From contig CALEIK010000025.1 in the NCBI GenBank assembly GCA_937876195.1, positions 124,001 through 188,000 of the forward strand: DNA of 64,000 nt, given 5' to 3'. Made by a program: the position numbers and the translations under genes. Source of the DNA: an uncultured Flavobacteriales bacterium. Lineage in GTDB: Bacteria > Bacteroidota > Bacteroidia > Flavobacteriales_D > Crocinitomicaceae. Below, piece after piece: positions 64,000 to 64,000 of this stretch; within the stretch, counting starts at the first letter, position 1; every line of letters begins with the position of its first letter. Below the pieces are notes generated by a model. It did no database searches. It was given only the letters and a program-made list of their open reading frames with translations, and was not told the origin of the DNA.

Positions 64000-64000
64000 A

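Overview
The window comes from a Bacteroidota chromosome, most likely a Flavobacteriales/Crocinitomicaceae-type organism (Fluviicola-like; this is inference). The signs are moderate AT-richness, type IX secretion C-terminal sorting tails (19918, 46185, 56895 and 60290), PorT-like barrels, DUF4293 and DUF5106-type proteins, -33 TTG/-7 TAnnTTTG-type promoters, and dispersed intergenic repeats. No rRNA, tRNA, transposase, integrase or CRISPR array was found.

Layout. 1-16 kb holds mostly housekeeping genes: guaA (5' truncated), a LysM/periplasmic-binding protein, proline dehydrogenase, aroB, a membrane TPR-SpoIIE phosphatase, a MerR regulator, a queuosine-precursor transporter, an MFS exporter, msrB/msrA, an exonuclease/GIY-YIG fusion, an SPFH protein and two small outer-membrane-type proteins. 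16-26 kb holds an FMN reductase, a DEAD-box helicase, a palindromic repeat cassette present twice, an MbnP/MauG-like 'metallo-mystery pair', DUF4293, an ABC-F ATPase, and small lipoproteins set among composite repeats.

26.4-40.9 kb is the most interesting region. It is a tightly coupled eight-gene operon in which the type I restriction-modification backbone (hsdM, hsdS, hsdR) is interleaved with four extra genes and followed by a fifth. Between hsdM and hsdS lie two KAP-family P-loop NTPases: a 1210-aa protein reading as HU-CCDC81-like domain, two EVE-like (modified-base-reader) domains and a membrane KAP domain, then a 958-aa KAP with four N-terminal membrane helices. Between hsdS and hsdR lie a class III nucleotide-cyclase-like protein with both metal-binding aspartates and an alpha-helical protein with a winged-helix-like end. 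A four-helix membrane protein follows hsdR. I read this as a candidate composite anti-phage system that may combine restriction, sensing of modified DNA, membrane NTPases and possibly a cyclic-nucleotide signal. Both hsdM and hsdR also carry in-frame insertions of dispersed repeat elements.

41-64 kb holds a coiled-coil envelope protein coupled to a 54-aa protein, hypothetical genes, an NAD(P)-binding reductase, a type IX substrate with two identical domains, an M1 peptidase, a CtlX-type hydrolase, two surface proteins sharing one promoter/operator design, a soluble TPR-SpoIIE phosphatase, a large type IX substrate and a 5'-truncated thioredoxin-fold protein. Several gene-free stretches consist of modular, hairpin-rich repeats whose small stems co-vary between copies.
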